DNA of 64,000 nucleotides from Flavobacteriaceae bacterium PS02338 (lineage in GTDB: Bacteria > Bacteroidota > Bacteroidia > Sphingobacteriales > Sphingobacteriaceae). How positions within the stretch are numbered: the stretch's first letter is position 1; each line of letters begins with the position of its first letter. The translations under genes and the position numbers were made by a program. The DNA is taken from contig JASCOD010000003.1 of NCBI GenBank assembly GCA_029959615.1, positions 1-64,000 of the forward strand, written 5' to 3'. The notes beneath the pieces are model-generated. The model had not been told where the DNA came from, ran no database searches, and worked only from the letters and a program-made list of their open reading frames with translations. This document shows positions 1 through 9,014 of the stretch, piece by piece.

Positions 1-118
1 TTCAAGGGGGTCAATTTGGATTGGCGCAAAGGGGTCATTTTGCTTTGGCCAACATGGTCAAACTAACTTGGCTAAGGGGGGCTTTTTAGAATGGTGGAGA
101 GGGGTCATTTTACACTGG
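1..118. mobile_element. Terminal repeats of an IS21-like insertion sequence (partial, cut by window edge)
   Basis: GGGGTCA followed by A/T-rich sequence and TGG recurs at 7, 31 and 101, with degenerate versions near 55 and 76. Multiple short GGGGTCA-type repeats, spaced about 22-25 bp, are typical of the ends of IS21-family elements of Bacteroidota, where they are read as transposase binding sites. No istA/istB gene is in the window, so the body of the element must lie to the left. The exact IS boundary is not resolved; it probably falls near 115-125, where the reverse transcriptase reading frame becomes recognisable. Confidence 0.6.
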
Positions 119-1576
119 TTTATCCATGAAAAGAAATATAACTTCCTATTAAAATTTGATATTTCAAAATGCTTTGATAGTATTTATAGTCACTCCATTT
201 CGTGGGCGCTTTTGAATAAAGAAATTGTAAAGAACAACCTCAAAGAATCCTTTGTTACTTTTGGAGGTAGGTTTGACACCGTTATGCAAAATTTAAATTA
301 TGGCGAAACGAATGGCATTGTTATCGGACCAGAATTTTCAAGAATATTTGCTTGCATAATCCTCCAAAGAATTGACAGAGATGTAGAAATCTCATTAAGG
401 CAAAACCATAATCTTATCCAGAAAGTTGATTATGAAATTTTTAGATATGTAGATGATTTTTTCGTCTTTTACAATAGTGACTTTGCTAAAGAAACAATTT
501 TGCAGGAGTATAAGTTACAGTTAAAAAAATACAAGCTATACTTGAACGAGAGTAAAACATTGGTCTATCAAAAACCAATTATTACAAATATTACTATTGC
601 GAAGGAAAAGATTACTCAATTACTTACGAAATATTTGTCCTATAAGTTTGTTGAAGAGGAGGTTGTAAGTGTTAATGATGAATTAGGAGAGCAGAAAGGG
701 ACGATTTATGTAAGCTCAAACAAACTCATCACAAAATTTAAGACCATAATTCATGAGTCTAACTTAGATTATAAAGAAATTCTAAATTATACTTTAGCAC
801 TTATTGAGCGTAAAATTTCTAAAATAATCAAAGACTATGAAGAAAAGCTTCCTGAAAAAAGTGCTTCTGAAAGAGAGTTCACTAAAGCCATTTTAGAAGT
901 CTTAGATTTTACATTTTTTTTATATGCAGTTTCTCCACGGGTTAATACTACTATTCGGTTATGCAGGATTCTCAGGTTATTCACAGAATATCTAAACGAT
1001 GAACTCCCAGTTAACATAGATTTGAAACATTTAATTTTTAAGAAAATATATGATAATATCTATTTTATTTTAAATAAAAATAGAACTATTAAGCACACAC
1101 AGGTAGAAACTTTATATTTGTTAATTGCACTAGGCGAGTTAGGTTCTGAGTATTGGCTCGATGCTGAAAAGCTAATTGATTATTTGTGCATAGAGAAAAA
1201 CGTAGAGGATGGGTCGTTTATTTACGAGGGGAACATGAACTATTTTGCGATAATGGTTTCTCTATTTTATATGAAAAACAAAAAGCGATATGTTGATATT
1301 CGAAATTTTATAAAGTCACATATAATAAAGAGATATGAAAATGTAGGTGTTCAAAATCTCGGTAAGGATACAGAACTAGTTCTTATTTTGTTTGATGTCA
1401 TCACATGTCCTTATTTAGAAACTGATTTTAAAAGAGAAATTTTATCATTAAATGGAGTTAATGAAGTTGATTTACAAAATAAAGTTATTATGTTTAGAAA
1501 ACATTGGTTTACTAAGTGGAATGACTTTAACTTTGGAAAAGAACTAGATGCAAAACATAGCCAAGAAGTCTATTAA
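68..1576 (+). pseudogene. 5'-truncated reverse transcriptase, defence (Abi/UG) type
   Basis: The frame opens with TTG and its first 17 or so codons are translated IS-end repeats, so this is probably not a native start. From about residue 20 it reads as a reverse transcriptase: motif A FDISKCFDSIY (30-40), motif B NGIVIGPEFSR (82-92) and the catalytic YVDD box (127-130). The upstream fingers region (RT0-RT2) is missing. About 370 residues follow the palm, predicted helical and without a recognised nuclease or maturase domain. That long C-terminal extension resembles the abortive-infection/UG (DRT) reverse transcriptases rather than group II intron or retron enzymes. The catalytic aspartates are present, but loss of the N-terminal segment makes activity doubtful. 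The family is inferred from motif style; the exact DRT class is not determined. Confidence 0.7.
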
Positions 1577-1668
1577 GATATTCATGCATCGCCTAATTTA
1601 ATTTCTCGCAAGAGACACACACAAGCATGAGAATTTGTCGTTTCAGATACAATGGATGGCAAATAACA

Positions 1669-1694
1669 AAGCAACTGGGGCGAGTTGCTTTTTT
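1669..1694 (+). terminator. Rho-independent-like terminator after the RT gene
   Basis: AAGCAACT and AGTTGCTT form a perfect 8-bp stem around a 6-base loop and are followed by TTTT. It lies 93 bp downstream of the RT stop codon. Confidence 0.75.
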
Positions 1695-1768
1695 ATGTCT
1701 ATAATAAGTTGTTGAAATTGAATTTTCGTTAAAATTTTATAGAAATTAACAACAGAAAATTATTGCCG

Positions 1769-2425
1769 ATGATTGTGCCATCAATGACTGTACAGGAAAT
1801 TCACGAAGAGCTATTCAATGATTTTCCGAGCGTTCTCAATAAAATAGCAAATCTTAAAAAAGACTTTGGAAGAAAAGTTTTGAAATCTAGTACGTACCCT
1901 ACCAATTCATCATACGACTGCGTATCCCATATTAGAAAGAATTTGTTTGTTGTGAATTTTATCGCATTAAAACGAAGTGATTGGAAAAAACCAAAAATGA
2001 GCTTTTTTGGTATATATAACCGTCCTGAAGGTTATTATGCTGCAACTCTTTCGCTAGATTCAAACGTTACATCAATATTCCCACCGCATTTTTTCAAACG
2101 TTATCGGGAACGTGTTGTTAAAAACACTGCAATCTCAAATATTGATATTATTAAAAGATATTTTAAAAATGAGTGGTTAATGGCATCAGTAGCAGTTGAT
2201 GATAATTTTGAAGCTGTATACAAATCATTTGAGAATGTTAACAATAATGATAAAGTAAGTTTTGTAGGAGCCACTGTAGAGGGATATTGTTTTGGAGAAA
2301 GACAAGGCAATATTAATATAATCAAAACAATCATTACAGAAGAAATGCTGTTTGATAACCAGAAGGAACTTTTTTTTAAACTTCGCAAAGACTTTGATGA
2401 TACAAATCGAGAGAGGTATAAGTAG
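1769..2425 (+). CDS. Hypothetical protein, 218 aa
   Basis: I do not recognise this protein. The ATG at 1769 is preferred over an in-frame TTG two codons earlier. It is soluble, with no signal peptide or membrane segment, and rich in Lys, Asn and Phe. The middle part alternates aromatic and polar residues (YYAATLSLDSN; FPPHFFKRYRER) and could be a mixed alpha/beta domain. It follows the disrupted reverse transcriptase in A/T-rich sequence, which suggests accessory DNA. Functional coupling to the RT is not shown, because a terminator separates them. Confidence 0.55.
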   Translation: MIVPSMTVQEIHEELFNDFPSVLNKIANLKKDFGRKVLKSSTYPTNSSYDCVSHIRKNLFVVNFIALKRSDWKKPKMSFFGIYNRPEGYYAATLSLDSNVTSIFPPHFFKRYRERVVKNTAISNIDIIKRYFKNEWLMASVAVDDNFEAVYKSFENVNNNDKVSFVGATVEGYCFGERQGNINIIKTIITEEMLFDNQKELFFKLRKDFDDTNRERYK

Positions 2426-2524
2426 GCATTATAACTGCTAAGACTAGAATTTCTCGAAGAAATAGGTATACCTATTAGTCATTTTTTTATAAATTAGTTG
2501 TCTAAATCTCTATTAACGAACAAT

Positions 2525-2887
2525 ATGAAATTCTTTTTTGGATTTGTAACTGGCATCATTGTAACAATCATCTTTTTATTCTTATATACCCGTAAAGATT
2601 CTAGCGATGAATTAGAAGGTCTGACTCTTTTTAAACAAACGGGCGAGTGTATTGCCAAACGAAAGTTGAAAATATTTCAAACTGTAAGAGCAAATGCAGC
2701 TTTGGCGAAATTTGGTGTGTATCCAGACGAAATGATGGTGTTATTAATTAATTACGAAGGTATTGCATATTATGATGACCAAAAAATTATAGTCCCTAAG
2801 AACCAATGCGCTAGAAGGATTGGAACGTATACTTATAGTACCAGAGTTGGGTTTCAGAAAACAGTTCCAGCGGTAGAAATTCGATAG
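2525..2887 (+). CDS. Small hypothetical protein with N-terminal membrane anchor, 120 aa
   Basis: The ATG at 2525 places a single hydrophobic segment at residues 3-24 (FGFVTGIIVTIIFLFLYTR), followed by a short charged stretch and a soluble domain of about 90 residues on the far side of the membrane or in the periplasm. An upstream in-frame TTG (2498) would add nine polar residues before the membrane segment and is less likely. No family is recognised. It is the last gene before a 1-kb gene-free stretch. Confidence 0.5.
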   Translation: MKFFFGFVTGIIVTIIFLFLYTRKDSSDELEGLTLFKQTGECIAKRKLKIFQTVRANAALAKFGVYPDEMMVLLINYEGIAYYDDQKIIVPKNQCARRIGTYTYSTRVGFQKTVPAVEIR

Positions 2888-3240
2888 TTGTTTTATTTAT
2901 TATATTTCAATTAATTCAAAACCCTTGATTTTAATATCAATTTCACAAGATTTAAACATTTTATCGGGGACAATACGGGGACAAAATCAAGTTTTATATA
3001 TTTTTTTTAAAATTTTTATATGCGTTTAAAGTAGTTTAAAGGCTATTTTTGATTCTGGGATAGATGATTTTAAAAGATTATTTTTTCGTCTGACATGTTA
3101 AAATTTTGTTTGTGCAAAGATGCCATTTATTTTGGAATTGCGAAGGTTGTGTGAGCTATGTTTGTACATTGGTTTTTTAGAAAAGCATTTGGGTACAAGT
3201 ATTAAATGTTAGTTGGGTTTTATACTGGCTTACACACCAA

Positions 3241-3290
3241 CCTCATAGGTTTTCTTACCTGATGTCTATTAAACCTATGAGGTGGTTTTT
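3241..3290 (+). terminator. Hairpin CCTCATAGGTTT / AAACCTATGAGG with T-run
   Basis: A perfect 12-bp inverted repeat with an 18-base loop is followed by GGTTTTT. It has the shape of an intrinsic terminator. Because no gene ends nearby, it may instead be a dispersed palindromic element. Confidence 0.5.
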
Positions 3291-3358
3291 CCGAACGACA
3301 AAAGGTATTGCCGCTGCTATCCGGTTTAAGTAACGAACACTTGTGCTACTATTTAAAA

Positions 3359-3401
3359 ACCCTCTCTGTCCTTTGGACATCTCTCCCTTTGAGGGAGAGA
3401 A
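3359..3401. repeat. Dispersed CCCTCTCT...GGGAGAGA palindromic repeat
   Basis: CCCTCTCTGTCC-TTTGGACATC is followed by TCTCCCTTTGAGGGAGAGA: two adjacent hairpins. Relatives occur at 26870-26910, 26964-27002, 27093-27132 and 27961-28072, always between genes. Confidence 0.75.
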
Positions 3402-3916
3402 AGTAAAGATGAAAGTTATTTGCTTAAATCAATTATTCTAGTACAAATTCTGCAATACGGAGCATAGCATAATTGCTGATGCTTTGACTATAGACTTTTG
3501 TAACAAACTTTTTATTGCTTCATAAATAAGCAATAAAAAGTTTGTGAATTTGAAACAAATATTTATATTTGTCTCGAGAGCGTTAATTTAGATGATGGGG
3601 ATAGGACTTCGGTTTTATCTCCATTTCTTTTTTTAGACCATTTCAATCTCTTCTCGTTACGCTTTCAATTAAAATTTAACGAATAATAATTTCTGTTAAT
3701 TGATCTTGATATCGCAATGTCAACACAGCTATTAGGGATTTTTAATACGATTTAAATAAGGATTACAAATCCTGAGATACACTGTTCGACATTACAAATG
3801 TCGAACAGCTGGCAACGGTAGGCTTATTTAATGATTTCTCCATTCCGCTAGTTTGGCGTATATATCTAGATTTTCTTAGCTACCTTCTGTGGAAAAAATA
3901 CTAATGAACTAATGAA

Positions 3917-5392
3917 CTATTGAACCAATGAACCATGCATAATCTCTAAGCTCTTTTCCATTTCATCTGTAGTTAAATGCCCGAAACCTAAACGCATAGC
4001 CGTAGTTTTACTATTTTGATAGAGGATATTTTTAGGAATAAATAAATCGTTCTTTTGGCAATCTTTAGCCAGTTTTAATAATGAAATAGGGCTGTGCCAT
4101 TCTAACCAGATTGCCAAACCACCAGTAGGTATACTAAACGAAAGCTGATGTCCAAAATATTTGGCAAGCAGATTACAACAGTTATTCCTACGTTCTTGAT
4201 AAACTTTTAAGGACTTTTTTAGATGCCTATGGATATCGCCTTCGGCAATCATTTCTCCTAAAACCTGTTCCATTACTACGTCGCCCTGTCGATCTAAAAT
4301 CCCTAAGTACTTTTGCATTTCGGTAATGAAATTCTGCGGAGCTACAACAAAACCCGTACTAAAGGATGGTGCTAACGATTTGCCAAACGAGCCTATATAA
4401 ATCACCCTTCCATTTGTATCCGCACTGGCTAGCGGCATAATTGTGCTTTTCTCGTAATGAAAATCATAATCGTAATCGTCTTCTACAATGATAAAGCCAT
4501 GTTCTTGTGCCAATTGTAATAGTTTAACTCGTCGTTGTGCGCTTAAGCTTACCGCAGTAGGGTAGTGGTGGTGCGGCGTAATGTAAACTAGCCTCACTTT
4601 TACGGTCTTCAGTTTCTCTGCCAGCCGGTCTACATCAATTCCGTTTTCATCTACTGGAATAGTCTTGATGTTGGCATTTGCCTTCTGAAAAATCATATTA
4701 GCAGTAAATAGCCCCAGTTCTCCTACAATCACTACATCATTGGGTGCGATAACAAGTTGCGCAATAATATAAAGGCTCATTTCTGTGCTACGGGTAATAA
4801 GCAGGTTGTTTTTAGAGATATGTAATCCTCGAGAGCTGTTTAAATAATTGCTCAACTGATCTCTGAAGTATTCGCCAGCATGCAGCGGATTGTCTAACTT
4901 TTTAAGTGTATTTTTTCGTTTGAGGGCGGCACTATATAAACTAGATAGTTGTCTTATTTCTGTTAAACGGATGTCCGGCGTACCATCATTAAATTGATAG
5001 TTACAGTTACTAGTCTCGAAAGGGTTGTCTAAGATATTAGATTGCTTAAAGGAATAGCCTGTTTGTGAGGGATAGTTTGCCAAGGACACCAATGCATCGT
5101 AAGGTCGTTCGCTCACTTTGGTTTTGTTATCCATTACGTAAGCACCTTTATTGGCATGAATGGCTATCCAACCTTGATGGTGCAAATCTTCGTAAGCAGC
5201 GATGACCGTTTTGCGATGCAGTTGTAACAAATCACTTAAGGTTCTGCTTCCTGGCATCTTGGTATTGGGTACTAAATAGCCTCGTTGTATGGCATTGATG
5301 AGCTGTTGAGCCAGTTGCAGGTAAATAGGAGTTTTTGAATTTCTATCTAAATGAATGAAGCTTAAAAAAGGAATGCTAACCGGACTACTCAT
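3917..5392 (-). CDS. MocR/PdxR-type GntR-family regulator with aminotransferase-like domain
   Basis: 491 residues, the usual length for MocR regulators. Residues about 15-85 form a GntR winged helix (SRTLSDLLQLHRKTVIAAYE). From about 130 to the end the protein is a fold-type I aminotransferase domain with the DDYDYDFHYE segment and SFGKSLAP, whose Lys338 is the expected PLP-binding residue. In this family PLP or a related amino compound acts as effector, and targets include PLP synthesis, GABA or taurine genes. The gene is divergent from a TonB-dependent receptor, with starts about 120 bp apart, so that receptor is a plausible target. No pdxS/pdxT or other B6 gene is adjacent, so the effector and regulon stay open. 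Confidence 0.9.
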   Translation of the reverse strand: MSSPVSIPFLSFIHLDRNSKTPIYLQLAQQLINAIQRGYLVPNTKMPGSRTLSDLLQLHRKTVIAAYEDLHHQGWIAIHANKGAYVMDNKTKVSERPYDALVSLANYPSQTGYSFKQSNILDNPFETSNCNYQFNDGTPDIRLTEIRQLSSLYSAALKRKNTLKKLDNPLHAGEYFRDQLSNYLNSSRGLHISKNNLLITRSTEMSLYIIAQLVIAPNDVVIVGELGLFTANMIFQKANANIKTIPVDENGIDVDRLAEKLKTVKVRLVYITPHHHYPTAVSLSAQRRVKLLQLAQEHGFIIVEDDYDYDFHYEKSTIMPLASADTNGRVIYIGSFGKSLAPSFSTGFVVAPQNFITEMQKYLGILDRQGDVVMEQVLGEMIAEGDIHRHLKKSLKVYQERRNNCCNLLAKYFGHQLSFSIPTGGLAIWLEWHSPISLLKLAKDCQKNDLFIPKNILYQNSKTTAMRLGFGHLTTDEMEKSLEIMHGSLVQ

Positions 5393-5514
5393 ATTCTTTA
5401 AACTGGACTATTTGAATGTTCCGGAAAGATACGAGTTTTGCGGGGAGTTGGAAAGCGGTTAGTCGGGAAGTCCGAAAGAACTAATAAGCCAATGAACTAA
5501 TGAACAACAACACA

Positions 5515-7371
5515 ATGAAACAATTTTTATACGTACTAACATTTATCCCAGCATTAACTTTTGCACAGCAAGACACTACTAAATTAAATGAAATCATCAT
5601 TTCAGAAAACAGATTACAGACTCCTTTTAGTAGACAGGCTAGGAATATCCAGTTGATTACTAAAGAGCAAATAGCGCAAATGCCTGTAAGATCTATCAAC
5701 GAGGTGTTGAGCTATATTGCAGGGGCAGATGTTCGTCAGCGTGGACCGTTTGGAACGCAGGCAGATATCAGTATTGATGGAGGTAGCTTTGAACAAACCT
5801 TGATTTTATTGAATGGCGTAAAGATTTCTGACGCTCAAACTGCTCATCATTCTATGAATATTCCCGTGCCTTTATCAGCTATTGAAAGGATAGAGGTACT
5901 GAAAGGCCCGGCGGCAAGAGTTTATGGAATAAATGCTTTAACTGGTGCAATTAATATTGTTACCAAAACCAGTAAACAATCAGCGATAGATGTAAACGTG
6001 CAAGCGGGTTCTTCTTTTAAAGATAAGGAGGTAGGTGATGGCAATGGTAAATATGGTGGTGCAGCAGCACAGATAGCGATCAATATGGCTGGGAAAAAAA
6101 GCCAGCATCTCTTTGGTTTTGGAGTAACCGATTACAATGGACAGCGTTATAACAGTACTACTTATGATCATAAATTTTTCTACCAGGGAAATATCGATTT
6201 TGATGAAAAAAATAAGCTGAATTTAATGGGCGGTTATATTGACAATGCTTTTGGTGCAAGTGGTTATTATGCAGCTCCGGGTGATAAAGAAGCTTTTGAA
6301 ATTGTAGAAACTGCATTGTTTGCCGTAGGTTCATCACATCAATTGAGCAAGAATTTTAGTTTACGTCCTAGAGTAAGTGCCCGTTATAATTGGGATGATT
6401 ATCGTTATTTCCGCAATGACCTGACTAGAGCTAGGTCTTTACATCAAACCAAGGTATGGTCGGCAGAGGTTAACAGTATCCTACACTCAACCATTGGAGA
6501 TTTTGGTTTTGGTTTGGAAAGTCGCTCGGAAGATATTGAGAGTACTAATATTGGTAATAGGGAAAGATACAATCATGGGGCTTATGCCGAGTATAAGACA
6601 GAAGCCGTTAAAAACCTGTTATTAAATATCGGCACTTACGTTAATTACAATACACAGTATGGTTGGCAGGCCTTTCCTGGTCTAGATGCTGCTTATTTAT
6701 TTGCTCCAAAGTGGAAGCTGGCCTTTAATGTAGGCTCTAGTCAGCGTATTCCATCTTTTACTGATTTGTATTTGAACCAACGCCCGGGAAATATTGGTAA
6801 TCCGGATTTAACTTCAGAAAATGCTTGGCAGTATGAGCTTTCTTTGCAATATAAATTAGAGAACTTCAATGTGCAGGGAGGGTATTTCTATCGTAACATT
6901 TCAGATTTTATTGATTGGGTAAGGAATTCAACTGCAGTGCCTTATCAGCCTCAAAACTTTGGGAACAATAAGATACAAGGTTTTAACGTAGGCTTAGGTC
7001 AGTCATTAAGTTTAAATAGTAACAGTTCGTTGACTTATCAATTGAGCTATAACTATCTGCATGCTGGCGAAATGAGTTATGCTAATAATGTGACTTCAAA
7101 ATATGTAGTAGAAAATTTAAAGCATCAGGCTCTAGGGAGATTAATCTACAAATACACTAATTGGCAATTCACCGTTGGTGCAAGGTGGATAGAAAGGGAA
7201 TTGAAAAATCCTTATTTAATTACCGATGTGCGTTTGTTGTATGGAAAGAACAATTGGAATGTTTATGCGGATGTAAGCAATTTACTTGATAAGGAATACA
7301 TAGAAGTTGCTGCGGTACCTTTACCTAAAAGATGGTTTGCTTTAGGGGCTAATTTCAAATTTGCACTTTAG
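5515..7371 (+). CDS. TonB-dependent outer membrane receptor
   Basis: 618 residues from the ATG at 5515, which gives a normal signal peptide (MKQFLYVLTFIPALTFAQQ); an ATG five codons earlier only adds MNNNT. The plug covers about residues 40-150 (GPFGTQADISIDGG; LKGPAARVYGINALTGAINI), and the rest is a beta-barrel with alternating aromatic strands ending in a terminal strand with Phe (GANFKFAL). There is no CarboxypepD-like N-terminal extension, so it belongs to the short BtuB/FepA-type receptors rather than SusC. The substrate cannot be read from sequence. It is divergent from the MocR regulator and followed by a strong terminator, so it is probably monocistronic. Confidence 0.92.
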   Translation: MKQFLYVLTFIPALTFAQQDTTKLNEIIISENRLQTPFSRQARNIQLITKEQIAQMPVRSINEVLSYIAGADVRQRGPFGTQADISIDGGSFEQTLILLNGVKISDAQTAHHSMNIPVPLSAIERIEVLKGPAARVYGINALTGAINIVTKTSKQSAIDVNVQAGSSFKDKEVGDGNGKYGGAAAQIAINMAGKKSQHLFGFGVTDYNGQRYNSTTYDHKFFYQGNIDFDEKNKLNLMGGYIDNAFGASGYYAAPGDKEAFEIVETALFAVGSSHQLSKNFSLRPRVSARYNWDDYRYFRNDLTRARSLHQTKVWSAEVNSILHSTIGDFGFGLESRSEDIESTNIGNRERYNHGAYAEYKTEAVKNLLLNIGTYVNYNTQYGWQAFPGLDAAYLFAPKWKLAFNVGSSQRIPSFTDLYLNQRPGNIGNPDLTSENAWQYELSLQYKLENFNVQGGYFYRNISDFIDWVRNSTAVPYQPQNFGNNKIQGFNVGLGQSLSLNSNSSLTYQLSYNYLHAGEMSYANNVTSKYVVENLKHQALGRLIYKYTNWQFTVGARWIERELKNPYLITDVRLLYGKNNWNVYADVSNLLDKEYIEVAAVPLPKRWFALGANFKFAL

Positions 7372-7404
7372 AAATCTGAGTTGGGTAATTGAAAAGCATA
7401 ATTA

Positions 7405-7442
7405 ACGCCCTCTCTCCCAACGGGCAGAGAGGGCGTTTTTTT
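7405..7442 (+). terminator. Intrinsic terminator of the TonB receptor gene
   Basis: ACGCCCTCTCT pairs with AGAGAGGGCGT (11 bp) around CCCAACGGGC and is followed by seven T. The stem sequence belongs to the same word family as the dispersed CCCTCTCT repeats. Confidence 0.85.
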
Positions 7443-7552
7443 GTAAAAAGCTTAATCTGGTTAGATATTATAATAAATACCTATTGTACATTTAGCCACA
7501 GATACACAGATTTTTACTGTTCTTAAACAAGATCTTTCACAATAACGATACC

Positions 7553-8032
7553 CTACTTGTTGAAAAGACGCACAGCTTTTTCACTATCATCTTCCTTCCC
7601 TAAATCCATAAAGAATTGCGATTGCCAAGCTTTAGTTTTTTCAGCTTGTTTATTTTCTGGAATGTCCCAATTTGGATAAATCCTAAAACCTCTTTTCCCT
7701 TCTTTGTTTTTGCTAGTTAAAATCTGCTTTTCAGCTAAAATTAATCTTGGGAAAATAAAGAAACCTTGCCGTTCTTCTTTTTCTGTATAGATCATATAAA
7801 AGTCGAATTCATTTTCAGCATCGAAGGGCTCGGTAATTCCTTGTGTGTTTCTTTTCCAGAGTGTTACAAATTGGCCTATCTTTTTAGGGGTGATTTTAGC
7901 TTTTCTGAATTTGATGTTCAGTGATGCTAATTTGAAGTTATACCCAAAATATTCTTCACATTCTAAATCAGGTTCGATATTGGTAAGGGGCAAATTGAGT
8001 TTTTCGAATAGCTGCTCTAATTGAATAGACAT
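7553..8032 (-). CDS. MepB-like protein
   Basis: 159 residues without signal peptide. The pattern EYFGYNFKLASLNIKFRKAK, GQFVTLWKRN and FFIFPRLILAEKQI matches the MepB family (named after a gene in the Staphylococcus aureus mepRAB operon). The family's biochemical role is not established. It ends in the conserved RGFRIYP-W region and a short tail. The next upstream gene on the same strand is a GNAT acetyltransferase only 12 bp away, so both are probably cotranscribed. Confidence 0.8.
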   Translation of the reverse strand: MSIQLEQLFEKLNLPLTNIEPDLECEEYFGYNFKLASLNIKFRKAKITPKKIGQFVTLWKRNTQGITEPFDAENEFDFYMIYTEKEERQGFFIFPRLILAEKQILTSKNKEGKRGFRIYPNWDIPENKQAEKTKAWQSQFFMDLGKEDDSEKAVRLFNK

Positions 8033-8044
8033 ATTGCTAAAAGA

Positions 8045-8587
8045 TTATAGGTCTTCATTAATGATGGCGTATAAAACATGGTCTTGATATTGTCCATCTT
8101 TTTGAGTGTGGCATTTCAATACGCCTTCTTTAGTCATTCCCACTTTTTCCATTACCTTTCCCGAAGCGATGTTGAAATCAAAGTGTGTGGCAAATATTCT
8201 TTTCAGTTTTAGCTTTTCAAAGCCGAACTCAATGATGGCTTTTACAGCTTCGGAAGTAGACCCTTTATTCCAATAGTTTTTATTTAACCAGTAACCTAGT
8301 TCTGCTTTGTTAAATTTTTTCTCTACGCCTAAACCTATGCCTCCAATGATTTTTCCATTCTCAGTTTCTCTAATTGCAAAGATATATCCGGTTTCACTTT
8401 CGAAACTGTCTTTAGAAAGGTTAATCCAATAAATTGCACTTTCCTTAGTGTAGGGCTTTGGGATATTAATGGTGTTTTGATAGTACACCTTATCCGTTAG
8501 CGTATCTACAATATCCTCAATGTCGGTTAACAACGGCTGGTTGAGGATTAATCTTTTGGTTGTTAAGCTCGGAAAACTTTTATTCAT
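8045..8587 (-). CDS. GNAT-family N-acetyltransferase (RimJ/RimL-like)
   Basis: 180 residues. It opens with TKRLILNQPLLTDIEDIV, typical of the RimJ/RimL subgroup, and contains IGGIGLGVEKKFNKAELGYW and NKGSTSEAVKAIIEFGF, the acetyl-CoA pyrophosphate loop region, then the family C-terminus MEKVGMTKEGVLK. The RimJ/RimL name reflects sequence style; substrates of such proteins range from ribosomal proteins to small amines. It lies between the VOC and MepB-like genes on the same strand. Confidence 0.88.
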   Translation of the reverse strand: MNKSFPSLTTKRLILNQPLLTDIEDIVDTLTDKVYYQNTINIPKPYTKESAIYWINLSKDSFESETGYIFAIRETENGKIIGGIGLGVEKKFNKAELGYWLNKNYWNKGSTSEAVKAIIEFGFEKLKLKRIFATHFDFNIASGKVMEKVGMTKEGVLKCHTQKDGQYQDHVLYAIINEDL

Positions 8588-8630
8588 CTCGCTTGCTTTT
8601 GGGGGTAGTGTGTTCGGTTTCCGTAGCGGA

Positions 8631-9005
8631 TTATTTTAGCTTGAAATGAGGATTATAGATCAAACCAATTACATTTTTCCAGGGATCTTTTAGGGTTGCG
8701 ACGATGATACCTCCTCCAACTTCCTCCGGCTGTTCGTGTGCTGTTGCACCTAAACTAAGGAGCCTGTCGAATTCTGTCTTAACCTCATTTACACCCCAAT
8801 AAGTAGCTACGCTTTCCGCTTTGTCTGTAGTGAGAGATTCTTCGGGCTGTAAACCTAATTCGTATCCGGCAATATCAAAACCTACGTAAAAAGGTTCGTC
8901 GAAGTAAGGTGCTGTTTCAAAAGCTTTAGTATACCATTCTTTGGCTGCATCAATATCTGCAACTTTATAAATTGTTGTTCTTAGTCCTAATATTTTTGTG
9001 CTCAT
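8631..9005 (-). CDS. VOC-superfamily (glyoxalase/bleomycin-resistance-like) protein
   Basis: 124 residues, a single betaalphabetabetabeta pair: LRTTIYKVADIDAAKEWYT at the start and IIVATLKDPWKNVIGLIYN at the end are the signature strands of the vicinal-oxygen-chelate fold. His and Glu ligands are not clearly conserved, so catalytic metal binding is uncertain. It is nine bases from the TPR protein gene and 43 bases from the acetyltransferase gene, all on one strand. Confidence 0.85.
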   Translation of the reverse strand: MSTKILGLRTTIYKVADIDAAKEWYTKAFETAPYFDEPFYVGFDIAGYELGLQPEESLTTDKAESVATYWGVNEVKTEFDRLLSLGATAHEQPEEVGGGIIVATLKDPWKNVIGLIYNPHFKLK

Positions 9006-9014
9006 AAAAAGTTA

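Larger units (their letters stand above)
2888..3916. other. Gene-free 1-kb stretch with palindromic repeats; possible island edge
   Basis: I see no credible coding sequence. At 2965-2983 the word CGGGGACA occurs twice, 11 bp apart, in sequence that could be an old integration site, but no integrase is visible. Further on are the hairpin at 3241-3282, a member of the CCCTCTCT/GGGAGAGA repeat family (3359-3401), and the perfect 12-bp palindrome CTGTTCGACATT-ACA-AATGTCGAACAG (3782-3808). A run of TGAAC-type words (3903-3936) precedes the end of the MocR gene. Confidence 0.5.

Noticed and set aside
3782..3808. Perfect 12-bp palindrome as the terminator of the MocR gene
   Set aside because: No T-run on either strand and the element lies about 110 bp past the stop; it looks like a dispersed palindrome.
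5393..5514. Cobalamin riboswitch before the TonB receptor
   Set aside because: No B12-box or conserved stem sequence is present in the short interval.
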